DNA of 64,000 nt from Akkermansia muciniphila (GCA_947624785.1 CANQLV010000013.1:17791-81790), one strand, 5' to 3'; counted from the first letter of the stretch, positions 27,035 to 36,675 are shown. Program-made: numbers and translations. Notes: generated by a model not told the origin, from the letters alone.

Positions 27035-27062
27035 CTGGAAATCGAGGCGTTGAACCACCGGG

Positions 27063-28385
27063 TCAGTAGTCCAGTTCCCCTCTCATGACCCGGCGCTCGA
27101 ATTCGGCCACGTCCACCACCTGGCCGGTCAGCCGGGCGTGTTCCGTGGCAAAGGCCATGACATGGGAGTGGGCGGATTCTTCAATGGAGGTAGTCATGTC
27201 CGCCGGGGAGGGAACCGTCAGCATGTCATCGTAAAGGGCTTCCACCAGACCCCAGTCACCTCCGCCGTGGCCCTGGTAGCCGCCGGCCAGCTCCTCCAGC
27301 TCCACCACGCGGGTTTTCCCGCCAAAGTGGGGAGTGACGGTGATTTCACCGGGACCGTTTTCCTTGTAGAAGACTCCGGCGCGGATTTTGCCTTTGGTGC
27401 CGTATATTTCAATATGGCGTCCCTGTTCAAAGGCCGTCATCGTGAAGGTTCCCGTCAGGCCGCCTTCAAAGCGCATGATGGAGACCTGGTGGTCCGGCTG
27501 GTTGTTGTCGCACTGAAGGTAGTCCCTGCCCCACGGTGAGGTTTCAAGCCATTCGCAGATTTCCTCCGCAGTGGCTTCCTGAGCGCGGTCGTACACCATG
27601 CCCAGCCAGCGCTTGCATTCGTCGTCCGTAGCGTATTTGCGGGCGTCCCAGGGGTCTTCCCCTACCGGGGTGGCCCAGTCCGTGCAGCGTTCCGGCCGGG
27701 GAGCGGAGAGCGTTTTTTTCGTGAAGAAGGTGAGCTCCCCGAAGCTGGCGACGGAGAGGCATTTGCGCCGGCCCATGAGCCAGTAGAGGATGTCCATGTC
27801 ATGGCAGCATTTGGCCACGATCATGGGGGTGGAGGTTTTGCTGTTGCCCCAGTGCCCGCGCACAAAGGAGTGGGCGAAGTGCCACGCCCCCACGCCTTCA
27901 TTGGCGTTGAAGGTGATGACGTCCCCGATTTCCCCGCTGTCGATGATTTTTTTCAGGGTCCGGTAGAACTGGGTGTAGCGCAGCACGTGGCACACGGCCA
28001 CGCGGCGTTTCAGCAGCCGCGCCATGTCCCGCAGCTCCAGCGCTTCCTTCAGCGTCTTGGCGATGGGTTTTTCCAGCAGGACATGGTAGCCCAGCTCCAT
28101 GGCCTTTTTGCACGGGGCGTAGTGGTAGTCGTCCTGCGTGCCGATGACGGCCACGTCCGCCAGGCGCGGTTCCGCCAGCAGGGAGGCGGCGTCCTTGAAC
28201 AGGCGGATGGAGTCCCGCTCCTCCTCCGGGGCAAAGTCACGCACGGCTTCCACGCGCTGCTTCACGGGGTCCGCCGCGGCGGCGATGCGGTAGCGGTCTT
28301 TTTGTTCCATGGCCAGCTTCATGTAGGTGCGCGTGCGGGAGCCGCACCCGATGCCAGCGAGAGAGAGTCTTTTTTGTTCAGGCAT
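27063..28385 (-). CDS. Gfo/Idh/MocA-family oxidoreductase
   Basis: A 440-residue NAD(P)-dependent protein. The N-terminal Rossmann fold begins 'LSLAGIGCGSRTRTYMKLA' (glycine-rich loop). 'HVLLEKPIAKTLKEALEL' holds the family's catalytic-region EKP motif, and 'KCCHDMDILYWLMG' the conserved C..D/H segment. The C-terminal half is the usual beta-sheet domain ('GGLTGTFTMTAFEQGRHIEI'). GH109 alpha-N-acetylgalactosaminidases of Akkermansia belong to this superfamily, but this protein has no secretion signal, so a cytosolic sugar dehydrogenase or lyase-type role is as likely. It is 24 bp downstream of the M3 peptidase gene and could be co-transcribed with it. Confidence 0.88.
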   Translation of the reverse strand: MPEQKRLSLAGIGCGSRTRTYMKLAMEQKDRYRIAAAADPVKQRVEAVRDFAPEEERDSIRLFKDAASLLAEPRLADVAVIGTQDDYHYAPCKKAMELGYHVLLEKPIAKTLKEALELRDMARLLKRRVAVCHVLRYTQFYRTLKKIIDSGEIGDVITFNANEGVGAWHFAHSFVRGHWGNSKTSTPMIVAKCCHDMDILYWLMGRRKCLSVASFGELTFFTKKTLSAPRPERCTDWATPVGEDPWDARKYATDDECKRWLGMVYDRAQEATAEEICEWLETSPWGRDYLQCDNNQPDHQVSIMRFEGGLTGTFTMTAFEQGRHIEIYGTKGKIRAGVFYKENGPGEITVTPHFGGKTRVVELEELAGGYQGHGGGDWGLVEALYDDMLTVPSPADMTTSIEESAHSHVMAFATEHARLTGQVVDVAEFERRVMRGELDY

Positions 28386-28409
28386 GAGGATTGTGTTAGA
28401 GAGATTGAT

Positions 28410-30512
28410 TTAAAGGACGCCGGATTTGACAAGCAGAGCTTCCGCGTCCGGATCACGGCCCATGAAGTCGCGGTAGAGTTCCGCGGCAGGCTTGCTGTTG
28501 CCCTTGCTGAGGATGCAGCGGCGGAAGTCGCGCCCGGTCTGCGGGTTCAGCACCCCTTCCTTCAGGAAGCGGCTGAAGGCGTCCGCTTCCAGCACTTCCG
28601 CCCATTTGTAGGAGTAGTAGCCGGAGGCATAGCCCGTGGGGTCCGCGAAGATGTGGGTCAGGCGGCGCGCCACGGAGGGACCGCGGTCCGTCATCGGCAC
28701 CCGGTAGTCCGCCAGGATGCGTTCATCCGTTTCTTCCAGCGGAGCGCCCTTGTACCGCGGCCAGTTCACGTGAAGCTCCAGGTCCAGCTTGCCGAAGCAG
28801 AGCTGGCGCATGAAGTCCGTGCCGCTCATGTAGTTGCGGGCGGCGCGCATTTTGGAGAACAGTTCGTTCGGGATTGTTGCACCCGTTTCATAGTGGGCGG
28901 CGAAGAGGTCCACGGATTCCCGCTCCCAGCACCAGTTTTCATTGATCTGGGAGGGCAGTTCCACAAAGTCCCAGGCTACGTTGGTGCCCGCCAGGGATTT
29001 CACTTCCACATCGGAAAGGAGCTGGTGCAGCAGGTGGCCGAATTCATGGAAGACGGTTTCCACCTCCCGGTGGGACAGCAGCGCGGGCTTGTCCCCCACG
29101 GGCTTGGTCATGTTGCCGACCATGAGGCCCAGATGGGGCACGCGGGGCTTGCCGCCGTGCGGGGGTTCCCCCACGCTGAGGTAGTTCATCCACGCTCCGG
29201 CGCGCTTGGAGTCCCGCGGATGCCAGTCCGCATAAAAGGAACCGAGATGTTCCCCGCTTTCCGCATCATGCAGTTCATAGAACAGGACGTCCGGGTGCCA
29301 TACTTCCACCGCGCCTTCCGGCACTTCCCCGGTTTCACCGGGTTTGAACGCCACCGTGGGGCGCGGCGTCACCGTGATGCCGTACAGGCCGGAGTAGATG
29401 GAGAAGAGGCCGTCCATCACCTTTTCCACAGAGTAGTACGGGCGCAGATCTTCCTCGTCAAAGGAGTACAACTCGCGGCGGCGTTTTTCAGACCAGTAGG
29501 CGGTTTCCCACGGGGAGAGCTTTTCCACGGGTTTTCCGGTTTTTTCCTCCTTGTACCGCCGTACGGCTTCCATGTCTTCCAGGAAGGAGGGCTTCACCTT
29601 GTCATGCAGGTCATTAATAAAGTTCAAGGCGTTGGCTCCGCTCCCGGCCATGCGGCGGGAGGTGGCGTAGTCCGCAAAGCAGCCATACCCCAGCAGATGG
29701 GCCTTTTTATCCCGCAGTTCCAGGATTTCCGCGATGAGGGCCTCGTTGTCATATTCCCCGTCCTTCCCTATGGAGCAGGAGCCTTCCCACATTTTACGGC
29801 GCAGACCGTCCGAGTCCGCAAATTGCATGACGGGCTGGAGGGAGGTGAATTTCTGCGTGAAGCGCCAGCGGGGGGCTTCTTCCGTGCCGTGGCCGCTGGC
29901 CAGGGCATCCAGGCGGGCGGCTTCCTTCGCGGAGTCCGGCAGGCCGGAGAGTTCCGCTTCATTTTCCACGATGAGTTCCCAGGCGTTGGTGGAGTCCAGC
30001 ACGTTTTCCGCGAATTTCTTGGTCTTCAGGGAGAGCCGGGCTTCTATTTCCGCATATTCCGGCTTTACCTCGTCCGGCAGGTCCGCCCCGCTTTCACGGA
30101 AGTCCGCCAGCGTTTCCTGAATGAAGCGCTGCCTGACGGGGGAGAGTTTTTTCACCCAGTCACAGGCCGCGGCGGCTTTCAGGACCGTCCAAAGGCACGG
30201 GTTCAGCGGAACGGAGGAGGAGAAGGCGACCACTTCCGGCAGCATTTCCCCGATGGCTTCCCGCTGGGCGGGTTCGTCATTGACGGAGTCCAGATGCATG
30301 ATGCGGCCCCAGCCGAGGTGCAGTTCCTCGGAGGCTTTTTCCAGAGCGCCGAAGGTGCTTTCATAGGTCAGGGAGTCCAGCGGCTGGTCGCAGATGGCCT
30401 GGATGTTCGCTTTGGCGCGGGCGATGGCTTCCGTAACGTCCGGCTTGATGGCGTCCGGCGTGAGCCGCGACCAGGAAACGAGGAAGGAGGGGTCCAGATA
30501 GGGATGGTTCAT
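28410..30512 (-). CDS. M3-family metallopeptidase (oligopeptidase A / Dcp type)
   Basis: A 700-residue zinc peptidase cleaving short peptides, probably cytosolic because no signal peptide is seen from MNHPYLDPSFL. The tracked N-terminal 31 codons are not conserved. Zinc-binding 'HEFGHLLHQLLSD' is present near residue 487, with the downstream glutamate in 'DFVELPSQINENWCWE'. The C-terminal 'DPTGYASGYYSYKWAEVLEA' matches the family's substrate-binding tyrosine region. Length is standard for OpdA/Dcp. Which of the two activities it has is not clear. Confidence 0.93.
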   Translation of the reverse strand: MNHPYLDPSFLVSWSRLTPDAIKPDVTEAIARAKANIQAICDQPLDSLTYESTFGALEKASEELHLGWGRIMHLDSVNDEPAQREAIGEMLPEVVAFSSSVPLNPCLWTVLKAAAACDWVKKLSPVRQRFIQETLADFRESGADLPDEVKPEYAEIEARLSLKTKKFAENVLDSTNAWELIVENEAELSGLPDSAKEAARLDALASGHGTEEAPRWRFTQKFTSLQPVMQFADSDGLRRKMWEGSCSIGKDGEYDNEALIAEILELRDKKAHLLGYGCFADYATSRRMAGSGANALNFINDLHDKVKPSFLEDMEAVRRYKEEKTGKPVEKLSPWETAYWSEKRRRELYSFDEEDLRPYYSVEKVMDGLFSIYSGLYGITVTPRPTVAFKPGETGEVPEGAVEVWHPDVLFYELHDAESGEHLGSFYADWHPRDSKRAGAWMNYLSVGEPPHGGKPRVPHLGLMVGNMTKPVGDKPALLSHREVETVFHEFGHLLHQLLSDVEVKSLAGTNVAWDFVELPSQINENWCWERESVDLFAAHYETGATIPNELFSKMRAARNYMSGTDFMRQLCFGKLDLELHVNWPRYKGAPLEETDERILADYRVPMTDRGPSVARRLTHIFADPTGYASGYYSYKWAEVLEADAFSRFLKEGVLNPQTGRDFRRCILSKGNSKPAAELYRDFMGRDPDAEALLVKSGVL

Positions 30513-30660
30513 GTTGCTTGATGTATTTGTTATTGAAAATGAAGATGGCCTTATTCCGGGAATACAGGAGTTCATGGGAGCTCCGGCCTTCCCTGCGGCG
30601 GCCATGAAAAGATGAAGTTTACCATGTTTTAGGAGAATCCGGAGGAGCGGCGTTTGCCTG

Positions 30661-31215
30661 TTAAATATTTTTAATGAATGCCGCGGGGTTCCCGCCTACC
30701 AGGGTATGCGGACCGACATCCTTCGTTACGACGGAGCCGGCGCCTACGACAGCCCCTTCACCCACCGTGACGCCGGGACAGAGAACCGCCCTGGAACAGA
30801 TCCACGCCCCTTTTTTTATCACTACAGGCTTATTTTTCAAGATGAACAAGTTGCCGGCATCATGATTGGACGTCAGTATGGAGACCTGCGGCCCGATCAG
30901 CACGTCATCTTCTATCGTGACGCTTCCCGCGGCCATCACGTCCAGGCCTTCGTTGATGAATACGCGCTCGCCCACCGAGACGCAGTGTCCGCGGTCAATC
31001 TGGAAGGGGGGAGAGATGTTGGAGGATTCCGGGAACCTGCCCTCAAAGAGTTCATTCACGAGTGCCCGCACTTCCCCGTCAAACGGTGGGAGCGAATTGA
31101 TTTTCTGGCAAAGCGTGCGGCTTCTCACCGTTTCCGGCCACAGTATTTCCTTGAATTCCCTGGATTCCCGGGTGTTGATCGGTTCTCCGTTTTTCAGTCT
31201 TTCGTAAATATCCAT
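30661..31215 (-). CDS. Maa/NodL-type sugar O-acetyltransferase
   Basis: A left-handed beta-helix acetyltransferase of the maltose/galactoside acetyltransferase group, about 184 residues from MDIYERL. The ORF can start ten codons earlier; GGAAAGG precedes the shorter start. Hexapeptide repeats fill residues 85-180 ('VTIEDDVLIGPQVSILTSNH', 'VTVGEGAVVGAGSVVTKDVG'). The catalytic histidine is probably in 'LTSNHDAGN'. The end 'VGGNPAAFIKNI' is standard. The acceptor sugar is unknown. Not clearly linked to its neighbours. Confidence 0.9.
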   Translation of the reverse strand: MDIYERLKNGEPINTRESREFKEILWPETVRSRTLCQKINSLPPFDGEVRALVNELFEGRFPESSNISPPFQIDRGHCVSVGERVFINEGLDVMAAGSVTIEDDVLIGPQVSILTSNHDAGNLFILKNKPVVIKKGAWICSRAVLCPGVTVGEGAVVGAGSVVTKDVGPHTLVGGNPAAFIKNI

Positions 31216-31320
31216 GTTGTTCGCCTTTCCAAAGCTTTTATTCATCCCAGTCCCTTTCCCGTCTGCCGGGGACGGAGTCTCCAGTCCGTTCCATGAGAAA
31301 CGGCAGGATGGCAGGAGGGG

Positions 31321-32934
31321 TTATTTTCCGGCGGCGCGGGCCTGTTTCAGCGTGTCCAGCACTCCGGCATGGTTCGGGAAGCGTTTGAGCGCCTGTTCGC
31401 ACATGTCCGCGCATTCCCGGTATTTCCCGGCCTTCAGATAGGCACGGGCCAGCTTCCATTCCGCGGGGTACGGCACCACGGGGGGCAGCAGCAGGGAGGA
31501 GAAGCGCTGGCTCCCGATGGCCTCGGACATCCAGACGTTGGCGGAGTCCGGGAACATGAGGGAGCGGATTTCAGAGGAATACAGGCTTCCCATCTGGAGG
31601 CAGCGCGCCCAGTAGGAGACGCTCATCTGCCGCCGGGCGGCGTCCGCGCCGTCCATGAGCAGGCGCAGGACGCCGGACAGTTTGTCAAAGGCGGACGCCA
31701 CGGCGCCCGGCCTGCCCTGCCTGGCAGAGTAACAAGCGCCCATGTATTGGGCGACCACCGCCGCCATGCCGTTGCTCAAGTCCGGAAATCCCTTGGGCAG
31801 CGGCCCCGGAGAAGCCTTGAGCACAAGGGCCTGCGCGGGCAGGTCAGGCCGGGCCAGCATCAGGCGCGCGGGCAGTGTCCTGGCCTCCCATAGTTGCAGG
31901 AGGGTGCCGGGGGCCAGCGGATGCTTTTTGTCCAGGGGAACGGAGGCGGCGCGGGCGGCGACGGCGTTCGCCTGCCTGTAACGTCCGGCGCAGAATTCGG
32001 AAACGGCCCGGTAAAGGATGGAGCGGAACCAGGCGTCATCCAGCGCGGGGGGCACGTTTTCCGCCTTTTCCCAGGCCAGGCACAGGTTTTCAGAGTCCTT
32101 GAAGGCGGCGCATGCCCCTTCATAGTCTCCCGTGCGGAACAGGCAATGGCCCAGCAGATGATGGGCGGACGCGGAGAAGGGGTTGGCGGCCACGGCCCTG
32201 CGGGCGGTTTCCACCGTTTCCGGGGAAATGACGGGAGCCACTTCCTCCAGCAGGGCGCGCATGAACAGGGCGGCCTGGGAGCCGGGGCGTTCTTCCAGGA
32301 CGGCGTCCACCACGCGGACGGCCTCCTTCTGCCCCTCTCCGGGGTTGCCCTGCCCGTCAAAGCCGTCCCGCAGGAGCATGGCGTAAAAGAGGGGGGCGTA
32401 AGGGTCGCGCTTCCAGGTGGAGCAGATGGTTTTCCACGCTTCCTGCGCCTTCACGGGGCCGTTCATCAGCAGCACGGCCAGGGCGTCCGCATAGGCGCGT
32501 TCCTGTTCCGGACAGTCCGGACGCAGCGCCAGCTCCTTCATGCGCTTCATGGAATGGACGCGCTGGTCCTGAAAGGCGGGTCCGGCGCCCATCAGGCTCA
32601 TGCACCTGCCCCAGTGGGCCATGAGGCAGTCCGGGTCCAGACGGAGAGCGGCGTCAAATTTAAGGAAAGCCCGCATGTCCCCGAAGGTGAGCAGATGCGT
32701 CATCCCCTCCAGCACCAGCATTTGCGCGGAGGGAGAGGAGGAGCCCACCATCATCGGCTCCACGCCGGGCGGCAGCACGGCAGGCTGTGCCGGAACGCCG
32801 GCGCGGAAGACGGCCTCCCGCCAGCCGTTCAGGGACGGACTGCTCATCCAGTACCCGTGTTCCCCGCCCCCAGCGGCGGAACAGCATCCCGCCATGGCGG
32901 CGGCCAGCAGGATATGGCGGAAAGAGGCGTTCAT
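31321..32934 (-). CDS. Secreted TPR-containing protein
   Basis: A 537-residue exported protein with a short signal region (ILLAAAMAGCCSAAG) that may be a lipobox (MAGC). Tetratricopeptide-like helices run through the chain: 'MLVLEGMTHLLTFGDMRAFL' then 'KFDAALRLDP', 'ARRAVAANPFSASAHHLLGH', and a final 'AYLKAGKYRECADMCEQALK' then 'RFPNHAGVLDTL'. It ends 13 bp after argS begins its run on the same strand, so it lies immediately downstream of argS. No enzymatic motif is visible; a scaffold in the envelope is likely. Confidence 0.8.
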   Translation of the reverse strand: MNASFRHILLAAAMAGCCSAAGGGEHGYWMSSPSLNGWREAVFRAGVPAQPAVLPPGVEPMMVGSSSPSAQMLVLEGMTHLLTFGDMRAFLKFDAALRLDPDCLMAHWGRCMSLMGAGPAFQDQRVHSMKRMKELALRPDCPEQERAYADALAVLLMNGPVKAQEAWKTICSTWKRDPYAPLFYAMLLRDGFDGQGNPGEGQKEAVRVVDAVLEERPGSQAALFMRALLEEVAPVISPETVETARRAVAANPFSASAHHLLGHCLFRTGDYEGACAAFKDSENLCLAWEKAENVPPALDDAWFRSILYRAVSEFCAGRYRQANAVAARAASVPLDKKHPLAPGTLLQLWEARTLPARLMLARPDLPAQALVLKASPGPLPKGFPDLSNGMAAVVAQYMGACYSARQGRPGAVASAFDKLSGVLRLLMDGADAARRQMSVSYWARCLQMGSLYSSEIRSLMFPDSANVWMSEAIGSQRFSSLLLPPVVPYPAEWKLARAYLKAGKYRECADMCEQALKRFPNHAGVLDTLKQARAAGK

Positions 32935-32947
32935 ACGGAAGAAACGG

Positions 32948-34705
32948 TTACATCCTGTCCGGAAGCTGGATGCCCAGCAGGCCCAGCCCGTGCTTGAGGG
33001 TGCGGGCCGTCAGCTCGCACAGGGCCAGGCGGGAGTGCCGCACCGCCCCTTCCGATTTCAGGACCGGGCACGCCTCATAGAAGGAGTGGAAGGCCCGGGC
33101 CAGGTCAAAAAGGTAGGCGGCCAGCACGTTCGGGCGGCAGTCGTCCAGCACCTGGGGCACCACTTCCCCGTAGCGGGCCAGGAGCCGCGCCAGATGGATT
33201 TCCGCATCTTCCGAAAGCCGGATGGGAGCGGACCAGTCCAGCGGGCTGCCGTCCAGCTTGCGGAAGATGGAACGGACGCGCACGTAGGAGTTCTGGAGGT
33301 ACGGGGCCGTGTCCCCCTGGAGGGCCAGCATCTTGTCCCAGTTGAAGACGTAATCCGTCATGCGGTTCTGGGAAAGCTCCGCAAATTTTACGGCGCCTAT
33401 GCCCACGACTTCCGCCACGCGCTTCTTTTCCTCCTCCGGCATGTCCGGGCTTTTTTCCTCCACCACGCGGGCGGCGCGTTCAATGGCTTCATCCAGCACG
33501 TCCTGGAGGGAAACGGTGTCCCCGGAACGCGTCTTGAACGGCTTGCGGTCGTCCCCCAGGATGGAGCCGAAGGCGATGTGGCGGTAATCACCGTCCATGC
33601 CGCGGCGGCGCTGCGTGGAAAAAATCTGCCGGAAATGCAGGGCTTGCGGAGCGCCCACCACATACCAGATGGAATCCGCCCCCCACGTCCTGATGCGGTG
33701 GTCCAGCGTCGCGAGGTCCGTCGTGGCGTACAGGAAGCCGCCGTCCGCCTTCCGGATGATGCAGGGGTTGGCGCGCCATTCCCCCTTGTCCTGCACGAGG
33801 AAGGGGTCTTCACCAGGCGGCACGGAGCCGTCGGAGAATACGCAGATGGCGCCGTCGCTTTCCCGGGCCATTCCGGCGGCGATCATGCCGTCCACCAGCG
33901 GAGCCAGGGCGTCGTTGTAAAAGCTTTCCCCCAGCCAGTAGTCAAAGTGGATGTCAAGCTGGTCGTAGATTTTGGAAAGGCCGGATTTGGAGACCTCCAC
34001 GCAGCGTTTCCAGATCGCCAGGTTTTCCGCGTCCCCGGCCTGGAGCTTCACCAGCTCCGCCTTGCAGGTGTCCAGCAGTTCCGGCTTTTCCCTGCACATC
34101 AGGTTCACGTCCTTGTACACCCGCAGCAGCTCGTCAATGGGGTTGGCCTCCAGGGCCTGTTCGTCCAGAATGTTCTTCCAGCCCCAAAGGATCATGCCGA
34201 ACTGGGTGCCCCAGTCCCCGATGTGGTTGTCCGTAATCACGTTGTGCCCCACGAAACGGGCCACGCGGGAGAGGGCGTCCCCGATGATGGTGGAGCGGAT
34301 GTGGCCCACATGCATCGGCTTGGCGACGTTGGGCGCGGAAAAGTCAATGACGATGGTTTTGGGGTCTTGCACTTTTTCCACCCCCAGCCGGCCGTCCGCC
34401 AGCATGGACAGCAGCCGCGCGGCGTAAAATTCCGGCCTGATGCGGAAGTTGATGAAGCCGGGTCCGGCAATTTCCAGGGAACAGACGCCGTCCTGCCCCA
34501 TCCGGTCCACTACCTGCTGAGCGAGCGCGCGGGGGTTCGTGCGGCACCGCTTGGCAAGCACCATGGCGGCGTTGCTCTGGTAGTCCCCGAACCGCAAATC
34601 CGCGGAGGGCGTCACCGAGGCGCGAAAATCAGCGGGAAGCTCCTCCCCCAACACCGCCTTCAACGCGGCAGACAACTTTTCTTCAAGAATTCCGGGTATG
34701 GTCAT
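32948..34705 (-). CDS. argS: Arginyl-tRNA synthetase
   Basis: A class I synthetase charging tRNA-Arg. From MTIPGILEEK it has 585 residues; the tracked N-terminal 44 codons are not part of the family. The N-terminal additional domain spans about 1-110. The HIGH motif is 'PMHVGHIRSTIIGDALSR'. The usual weak KMSKS counterpart lies near 'KPFKTRSGDTVSL', and the DALR anticodon-binding domain fills the C-terminus, ending 'HGLGLLGIQLPDRM'. Assignment is firm. Confidence 0.97.
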   Translation of the reverse strand: MTIPGILEEKLSAALKAVLGEELPADFRASVTPSADLRFGDYQSNAAMVLAKRCRTNPRALAQQVVDRMGQDGVCSLEIAGPGFINFRIRPEFYAARLLSMLADGRLGVEKVQDPKTIVIDFSAPNVAKPMHVGHIRSTIIGDALSRVARFVGHNVITDNHIGDWGTQFGMILWGWKNILDEQALEANPIDELLRVYKDVNLMCREKPELLDTCKAELVKLQAGDAENLAIWKRCVEVSKSGLSKIYDQLDIHFDYWLGESFYNDALAPLVDGMIAAGMARESDGAICVFSDGSVPPGEDPFLVQDKGEWRANPCIIRKADGGFLYATTDLATLDHRIRTWGADSIWYVVGAPQALHFRQIFSTQRRRGMDGDYRHIAFGSILGDDRKPFKTRSGDTVSLQDVLDEAIERAARVVEEKSPDMPEEEKKRVAEVVGIGAVKFAELSQNRMTDYVFNWDKMLALQGDTAPYLQNSYVRVRSIFRKLDGSPLDWSAPIRLSEDAEIHLARLLARYGEVVPQVLDDCRPNVLAAYLFDLARAFHSFYEACPVLKSEGAVRHSRLALCELTARTLKHGLGLLGIQLPDRM

Positions 34706-34869
34706 GTCTGCCCAGATGAACGGACATTCCACCGCCGTAGTCAAGGCGCAACTGTCATGAAGACATACCTTTTCCGGTAAAAACAACAGGACGGAGATTC
34801 CATCCCCGTCCCTCTTGGCGAACCGGGCGTCCAGCACCCGAATCCGCCATTTCCGTCAGCAGGCCTTTC

Positions 34870-35013
34870 CTAGAAGGACCGCATTCTGGAAGATTTCAGC
34901 CATGCTTCCAGTTTCTTGGAGGCCCTGGCCTCTTTTTCCCGTTTCTTTTCCGGCACGGACTTTCCGGAGAAAGCCTTCGCCAGAACCAATGCCAGTTTTC
35001 TTTTCATTTTCAT
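34870..35013 (-). CDS. 47-residue basic small protein (candidate)
   Basis: A short frame missing from the track: start MKMKRKLALVLAKAF, then an alternating charged helix ('KKREKEARASKKLEAWLK') ending RSF. Nearly a third of residues are Lys or Arg. It lies on the same strand as argS, 165 bp upstream, and has two in-frame ATGs. No clear ribosome binding site. The rest of 34706-35186 has no gene I can support. Confidence 0.4.
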   Translation of the reverse strand: MKMKRKLALVLAKAFSGKSVPEKKREKEARASKKLEAWLKSSRMRSF

Positions 35014-35098
35014 TCTATTTTTCTATAGGGTTTGCTCCACCGGGAGCGGACGAATTCAGGAAGAATCCCTGCCGTCTCCCTTCGGGGAACGCCGCCTG

Positions 35099-35116
35099 CT
35101 TACTGTAAGCAGTAAG
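35099..35116. repeat. Short inverted repeat CTTACTG/CAGTAAG
   Basis: Two 7-bp arms with a 4-bp centre (TAAG), in the gap before the 47-residue ORF on the minus strand and after the BamE-like lipoprotein gene. Possibly a protein-binding site. Confidence 0.3.
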
Positions 35117-35186
35117 TTTAGTCCAATAGAAAAAAACAATTCCTTGTCATACCTGATACAATAAGACATGAAAAGAACGCAATGCT

Positions 35187-35711
35187 TTAATCAAGAGACT
35201 TTTCCAGAAGCATTGCCTCCTTGGCGGCGTCCGGATCAAAGGGGCGGCCTATTTTTTTCATCTCCGCTTCCACGCGCCGGTGTGACGAATCGTCCTCAAT
35301 CATGCCGTCCAGAGTGCGTTTCAGGGAGGCCAGGTTGGACGTATACAGCTTCTGCCGCCCCTCCGAGCGGGAGGCCAGGATGCCCCGCCGGTCAAACAGG
35401 GCCAGCACCGTATAAACGTCTCCGTTTTTACCGCCGGCGATCAGGTTGACGCCAAAGAGGGGAATATTGCCCAAAACATCATTCTTGGCCTTCCGGTAGC
35501 GGAAGGTCCACAATACGCCGTTTCTCATGGTCACCACGTCGGAGGGCTGCCCCAGCGCGTCGTAAACGTCCGCCTTGGAGGATTTTCCCGGAACCAGGGT
35601 ACCGTATACCGCAGGAGACGCCACGGATTTGTTGCCGTATGTGACGGAACAGGCGGCCAGGGCCAGGCAAAGGGCTCCCAGGAAGGGCAAGAGGACATAA
35701 CGCATCTGCAT
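35187..35711 (-). CDS. BamE/SmpA-like small lipoprotein
   Basis: A 174-residue lipoprotein with lipobox 'LAAC' (cysteine 21). The mature part 'GTLVPGKSSKADVYDALGQP' followed by 'VLWTFRYRKAKN' fits the BamE/OmlA fold (helix-helix-sheet, 'G.tk.dV...lG.P'). In many bacteria BamE helps the outer-membrane protein assembly machine, but this group includes many general lipoproteins. The C-terminal 60 residues are helical and charged. It is a single minus-strand gene. A second start, MRYVLL (35705), is equally good. Confidence 0.72.
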   Translation of the reverse strand: MQMRYVLLPFLGALCLALAACSVTYGNKSVASPAVYGTLVPGKSSKADVYDALGQPSDVVTMRNGVLWTFRYRKAKNDVLGNIPLFGVNLIAGGKNGDVYTVLALFDRRGILASRSEGRQKLYTSNLASLKRTLDGMIEDDSSHRRVEAEMKKIGRPFDPDAAKEAMLLEKSLD

Positions 35712-35820
35712 GGGGGAAAGGTACGTGGCCCGGATTCCAAGTCAATCCCGCAGCCCATCATTTCCCGTGGATGCACTGGAAAGGCCGCCCCGGGAAGAAG
35801 CTCCCGCCCGGAGGCCACCC

Positions 35821-36675
35821 CTACTTCTCGCCGAAATCATATTTCTCCGTCTTCCACAAGAACATGCGCCGGTACAGGTGGTATTCCGTCACGCAGAGGA
35901 CGGGCATGCCGATGATTCCGATGAAGGGAAGCAGCCGGAACAGGTGGCGGCACAGGAAAAGCACCACCATCAGGAAACTTTCCCTGAATACGGTCATGTA
36001 CAGGGAATACGGGTTGATGAGCGTCCTCTTGTACAGGGAGGAGGCCAGCAGCGGCCCCAGGATGGGAATGACCCCCAGCACGACCACGGCCGCGAAGGTC
36101 CAGCCCCTGCGGCGGCCCACATACGCATCATACCGGTCCACGGATTGTTCACCCTGGAGCACCGCCTTTCCGCAGGCGGGGCAGCGCTGGTTCAGCGTAG
36201 GCTCATGGAGCGGCTGGCCGCAGTAGAAGCACCGCCGGTAGCTGCGGAGGACTTCCTCATGCCTTTTCCATCCGGTGGACGGAATCACGGTGCGCAGCCT
36301 GGAATAACCGATCCAGTTCAGGGCGCGGGGAGAAGGGTTGGGCGTGCCGCACTTGGGGCAGTGCAGGCCGCACGGGTACATCATGGTGCCGCATTTGGAG
36401 CAGAAAATGCGGTGGTCGTATTCCCGGCGGCGGCAAAAGAGGTAGTAGGCCCCCAGGGCCAGGCCGCCCAGCAGACCCAGCGCGATCACCACCCACGGAT
36501 ACAGCAGGGAGTAGGCCACCAGGTATTCCGTCCAGGAGTGGTCGGACTGGTGCATGAGGGATTCCGGCCCGATGGGGTTCTGCGCCACGTCCGGAAGGCC
36601 GCTCACATATTTTTCACCCATGTCCCTCAGCGGCCCCGCGGGGAGCCATTGTTGTATGGGAATGGGTTCTCTCAT
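35821..36675 (-). CDS. Membrane protein with two zinc-ribbon units
   Basis: A 284-residue protein with one membrane helix at about 51-75 ('YSLLYPWVVIALGLLGGLAL'), then a Cys-rich stretch of two zinc ribbons: 'FCSKCGTMMYPCGLHCPKCG' and 'CFYCGQPLHEP' with 'CPACGKAVLQG'. Two or three further hydrophobic segments lie at about 190-215 and 232-265. It ends in a charged tail. I do not know a named family with this order. The zinc ribbons are probably cytosolic. Divergent from the GNAT gene at 36869. Confidence 0.75.
   Translation of the reverse strand: MREPIPIQQWLPAGPLRDMGEKYVSGLPDVAQNPIGPESLMHQSDHSWTEYLVAYSLLYPWVVIALGLLGGLALGAYYLFCRRREYDHRIFCSKCGTMMYPCGLHCPKCGTPNPSPRALNWIGYSRLRTVIPSTGWKRHEEVLRSYRRCFYCGQPLHEPTLNQRCPACGKAVLQGEQSVDRYDAYVGRRRGWTFAAVVVLGVIPILGPLLASSLYKRTLINPYSLYMTVFRESFLMVVLFLCRHLFRLLPFIGIIGMPVLCVTEYHLYRRMFLWKTEKYDFGEK

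Larger units (their letters stand above)
26279..27062. other. Long intergenic region with diverged direct repeat
   Basis: Nearly 800 bp without an intact gene. Two segments of roughly 100 bp, at about 26441-26553 and 26637-26747, resemble each other at around 70% by eye (both contain CGATATGCG followed by a GTGAAA). One reads 'AAVFIKDGKPWLSGRYATV' and the other a degraded version. They could be remnants of a duplicated coding unit. Confidence 0.4.

Noticed and set aside
27801-30521. 906-residue plus ORF opposite the peptidase and oxidoreductase genes
   Set aside because: Spans two real antisense genes and the gap between them.
32600-34780. 726-residue plus ORF opposite argS
   Set aside because: Antisense shadow of argS.
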